Shown in pieces: positions 61,770-64,000 of a DNA stretch of 64,000 nucleotides; the stretch's first letter is position 1; every line of letters begins with the position of its first letter. The stretch covers positions 1 to 64,000 of the forward strand of contig NZ_JAEMNU010000113.1 in the NCBI RefSeq assembly GCF_016461825.1, in the 5' to 3' direction. Both the position numbers and the translations under genes were made by a program. This DNA comes from Rugamonas violacea (GTDB taxonomy: Bacteria; Pseudomonadota; Gammaproteobacteria; Burkholderiales; Burkholderiaceae_D). The notes under the pieces are model-generated. The model ran no database searches, was not told the DNA's origin, and worked only from the letters and a program-made list of their open reading frames with translations.

Positions 61770-62461
61770 CGGCCCGTCCGTCGCCAGGCCTGTCCGCATC
61801 CCTGTCTGTGCCGGTGTCGGCACACGCCAGGCTGGCCGCGCGCCTGCTGCTGGCCGCCGGCCTGCTGCTGCCGGCCGCGCCGCTGCTGGCCGCCGGCAAA
61901 TTCTGCGGCGAGCTGACCGCCTCCTTCGGCCCCTTCGACTACCGCCGCGCCGAATTCGCCACCAACCTGGCGATGGTCGAACAGGCCCACTTCACCGACG
62001 ACGTCGCCCAGGGCGTGCACGGCAACACCGGCACCCTGGGCGCCGACATCAGCTACACGCTGCACGTCTTCCCCAACCACACCCGCGCGCTCGAATCGAT
62101 CAGCAGCATCACCGCGCGGCAGAAGGTGACCCAGCTGCCGGGCGCGAAGTATCCGACCGAGTGCTACTTCGACCGCGCCATCCGCTTCGCCCCCGACGAC
62201 GGCGCGGTGCGCGCCGCCTACGCCAGCTTCTACCGCACGCAGGGGCAGAGCGACAAGGCCTTCGCCATGCTGAGCCAGGCCGTCGAGCTGTCGCCCGAGA
62301 ACGCCGCCATCCAGTACAACATCGGCCTGGTCTACCTGCAGCGCAAGGACTATCCGAACGCCCTGCTGCACGCCCAGCGCGCCTACGCCCTCGGCTTCCC
62401 GCTGCCCGGCCTACGGCAAAAGTTGGTCGCCGCCGGACAATGGCCTGAACCGCCGAAATGA
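61766..62461 (+). CDS. Secreted TPR-repeat protein
   Basis: The 231-residue protein has a long signal peptide (LAARLLLAAGLLLPAAPLLAAG, about residues 22-43) and ends with tandem TPR units (VRAAYASFYRTQGQSDKAFAMLSQAVELSPENAAIQYNIGLVYLQRKDYPNALLHAQRAYALG). The first mature part has two Cys (FCGELT, ECYFDRA) that may form a disulfide. It is probably periplasmic and may scaffold the adjacent O-antigen-ligase-like membrane protein. I do not recognise a named family. Confidence 0.78.
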   Translation: MTARPSPGLSASLSVPVSAHARLAARLLLAAGLLLPAAPLLAAGKFCGELTASFGPFDYRRAEFATNLAMVEQAHFTDDVAQGVHGNTGTLGADISYTLHVFPNHTRALESISSITARQKVTQLPGAKYPTECYFDRAIRFAPDDGAVRAAYASFYRTQGQSDKAFAMLSQAVELSPENAAIQYNIGLVYLQRKDYPNALLHAQRAYALGFPLPGLRQKLVAAGQWPEPPK

Positions 62462-64000
62462 CGGGCCTCGCCGCGCGCCGCCTGCTGGCGCTGCCGCTGC
62501 TGGCGGCGCTGCTGTGGTCACTCTCGGTGTATCCGGCATATGTGCCGGCGCTGGCCACCGGCCTGGCAGCCTACGCCGCGCTGCTGTGCTGGCGGCCACA
62601 ACTCTGGCTGCTGGTGGTGCCGGCGCTGCTGCCGGTGTTCGACCTGGCACCCTACACCGGCTGGTACTTCCTTGAGGAGCTCGACCTGCTGCTGCTGACC
62701 ACCGTGGTGGTCGGCTACTGGCGCAGCGCGCCGGCCCGCACGCCGCCCCTGCACGCACCGTCCATGTCCGCGCCGTCCATGCATGCGCCGTCCGTCGGCG
62801 CCGCCCGCCCGCTGGCGCCGACGGCGCCGTTGCTACAACTGCCCGGCGCGGTGCGCCTGGGCGTGCTGCTGGTCGGCGCCAGCGTCGCCATCGCCGCCTG
62901 GATCGGCGTGCAGCCGCTGCCTGCGCTGGACGCCAACTCCTTCGCCAACTACCTGAGCCCCTACAACAGCCTGCGCGTGGCCAAGGGCTTCGCCTGGCTG
63001 CTGCTGCTGTATCCGCTGCTGCGGCGCCACGCCAGCGCCGCCAACCTGGCGCGCTACTTCGTGCCCGGCATGCTGCTCGGTCTGGCCGGCGCCAGCCTGG
63101 CGGTGGCCTGGGAGCGCGCCGTCTTCCCCGGCCTGCTCAACTTCTCCAGCGACTACCGCCCCACCGCGCCGTTCTCCGCCATGCACACCGGCGGCGCCGC
63201 GCTCGACGCCTACCTGGCCATGGCCTTCCCCTTTGTCGCCTGCTGGCTGCTCGACCACCACGCCCGGCGGCGCCTGGTCGCCGCCCTGCTGCTGTTGGGA
63301 CTTGGCGTCTACGCCGGCCTGGCCACCTTCTCGCGCGACGTCTACCTGGCCTACGGCTGCTCGGCCGCCATCATCGGCCTGCTGGCCCTGCAACGCTGGC
63401 GCCGTCACGGCGAGCTCGACGCCCACAAGACCGGCTGGACGCTGGCCCTGGTGGCGCTGGCCGCGCTGCTGCTGCGCGAGGTGTTCGGTTCCAGCGGCTA
63501 CCGTGGCCTGGGCGCCGCCCTCGGCTTGCTGGCGGCCGCCGCGCTGCTGGCCGCCAGCGGCCGCGGACGCTGGCCGCGCGCCTGGCTGGCGGCCGGCGCG
63601 CTGACACTGCTGCTGCTCGATCTGGCCTGTTATTTTTACCTGCGCGAGGGCGCACCGCCCGGCACCGACAAGGGCGCCTACTTGGCCTACGCGCTGTCGG
63701 CCGCGGTCTTCGCGCTGGCCCTGCCGCTGTCGCAGCGCGGCCACGGCGGCGGCGCCGGCGACCTGTCGCTGGCCACGCTGGCCTTTCCCGGCCTGGGACT
63801 GAGCACCGCGCTGGTGGCCGAGCACTGGGGCGGCGCGGCGGCGCGGCCCGCCATCCTCGCCGCCATCGCGTTGGCGGTTGCGCTGGTGGCGCTGCGCTGG
63901 CGGCGTGGCGCCGCGCTGTGGACGCTGAACCGGCGCAGCATCGCCGCCGGCCTGTGCTGCGCCATGGCCATGGCCATCGCCATCCCGCTGGTCGGCAGCT
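62458..64000 (+). CDS. O-antigen-ligase-like membrane protein (partial)
   Basis: An open frame starts at the ATG at 62458, overlapping the TPR-protein stop by 4 bp, and runs off the window end (514 codons without a stop). It encodes a multi-spanning membrane protein with many Leu/Ala helices. The stretch ATFSRDVYLAYGCSAAIIGLLAL and the preceding large extracytoplasmic loop region (FPGLLNFSSDYRPTAPFSAMHTGG) resemble O-antigen ligase/polymerase proteins. A short Ser-Met-Ala-Pro repeat (residues about 98-112) is a low-complexity cytoplasmic or periplasmic loop. It may polymerise the repeat unit. The true length is unknown. Confidence 0.75.
   Translation, partial: MTGLAARRLLALPLLAALLWSLSVYPAYVPALATGLAAYAALLCWRPQLWLLVVPALLPVFDLAPYTGWYFLEELDLLLLTTVVVGYWRSAPARTPPLHAPSMSAPSMHAPSVGAARPLAPTAPLLQLPGAVRLGVLLVGASVAIAAWIGVQPLPALDANSFANYLSPYNSLRVAKGFAWLLLLYPLLRRHASAANLARYFVPGMLLGLAGASLAVAWERAVFPGLLNFSSDYRPTAPFSAMHTGGAALDAYLAMAFPFVACWLLDHHARRRLVAALLLLGLGVYAGLATFSRDVYLAYGCSAAIIGLLALQRWRRHGELDAHKTGWTLALVALAALLLREVFGSSGYRGLGAALGLLAAAALLAASGRGRWPRAWLAAGALTLLLLDLACYFYLREGAPPGTDKGAYLAYALSAAVFALALPLSQRGHGGGAGDLSLATLAFPGLGLSTALVAEHWGGAAARPAILAAIALAVALVALRWRRGAALWTLNRRSIAAGLCCAMAMAIAIPLVGS

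Overview
The window is about 64 kb of GC-rich chromosome (codon third positions almost all G/C). Its gene content (XrtA-type exosortase/PEP-CTERM exopolysaccharide genes, PrsT lipoprotein, HPr-rel-A cassette) points to a betaproteobacterium, most likely Oxalobacteraceae (Massilia/Duganella/Janthinobacterium group). The assignment is an inference from gene families; no rRNA gene is present.

Layout. (1) Positions 1-1600 are AT-richer debris: a fragment of a polymorphic-toxin-like protein, the catalytic C-terminal part of an IS4-family transposase, a 23-bp inverted repeat that joins them, and a tRNA-Cys with a normal 3' half and an aberrant 5' half. (2) Positions 1687-4474 hold two ordinary forward genes, an AroP-like amino acid permease and a large FabG-type reductase. 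(3) Positions 4491-11023, all on the minus strand, hold a methanobactin-type copper-chalkophore locus. In transcription order it reads DUF2946 protein, TonB-dependent receptor (MbnT-like), MbnP-like copper protein, MbnH-like di-haem enzyme, a 29-residue precursor peptide (MbnA-like, core RCASSCGAKS), MbnB-like DUF692/MNIO oxidase and an MbnC-like partner. The precursor gene is only 90 bp and easily missed. No MbnM exporter or MbnI/MbnR regulator is seen. This is the most striking system in the window.

(4) Positions 11158-33527 are a run of 17 minus-strand genes, mostly overlapping by the 4-bp ATGA/GTGA pattern, forming the core XrtA-associated exopolysaccharide locus: chain-length determinant, tyrosine kinase, outer-membrane barrel, ATPase, UDP-GlcNAc 2-epimerase, deacetylase, FemAB protein, sugar transferases stp1/2/3, amidotransferase, CapK-like adenylate-forming enzyme, O-antigen-ligase-like protein and flippase. 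A divergent region at 33528-33869 leads to the forward Wza-like export lipoprotein. (5) Positions 34503-38823 hold an HPr-rel-A cassette (secreted Cys-containing protein, PqqD-like protein, HprK-like kinase, nucleotidyltransferase) and a PEP-CTERM protein. Both units are preceded by the same 19-bp upstream element and a clear sigma-54 (-24/-12) promoter. (6) Positions 38857-46398 hold a nitroreductase-like protein, the PrsT TPR lipoprotein, an E1-like ThiF protein, two tandem PEP-CTERM/exosortase-associated acyltransferases and a methyltransferase.

(7) Positions 46443-64000 are a second glycan block. The minus strand has glycosyltransferases, an acyltransferase-3, another asparagine-synthase homologue, a 30-codon small ORF, a PLP decarboxylase and an AMP ligase. 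The plus strand has a DegT-type enzyme, an acetyltransferase, an acyl carrier protein, two exosortase-associated hydrolases, a glycosyltransferase, a TPR protein and an O-antigen-ligase-like membrane protein cut off by the window end. The two blocks together plausibly build and export one polysaccharide and decorate or sort PEP-CTERM proteins. Neither the exosortase itself nor the PrsK/PrsR regulators lie in this window.
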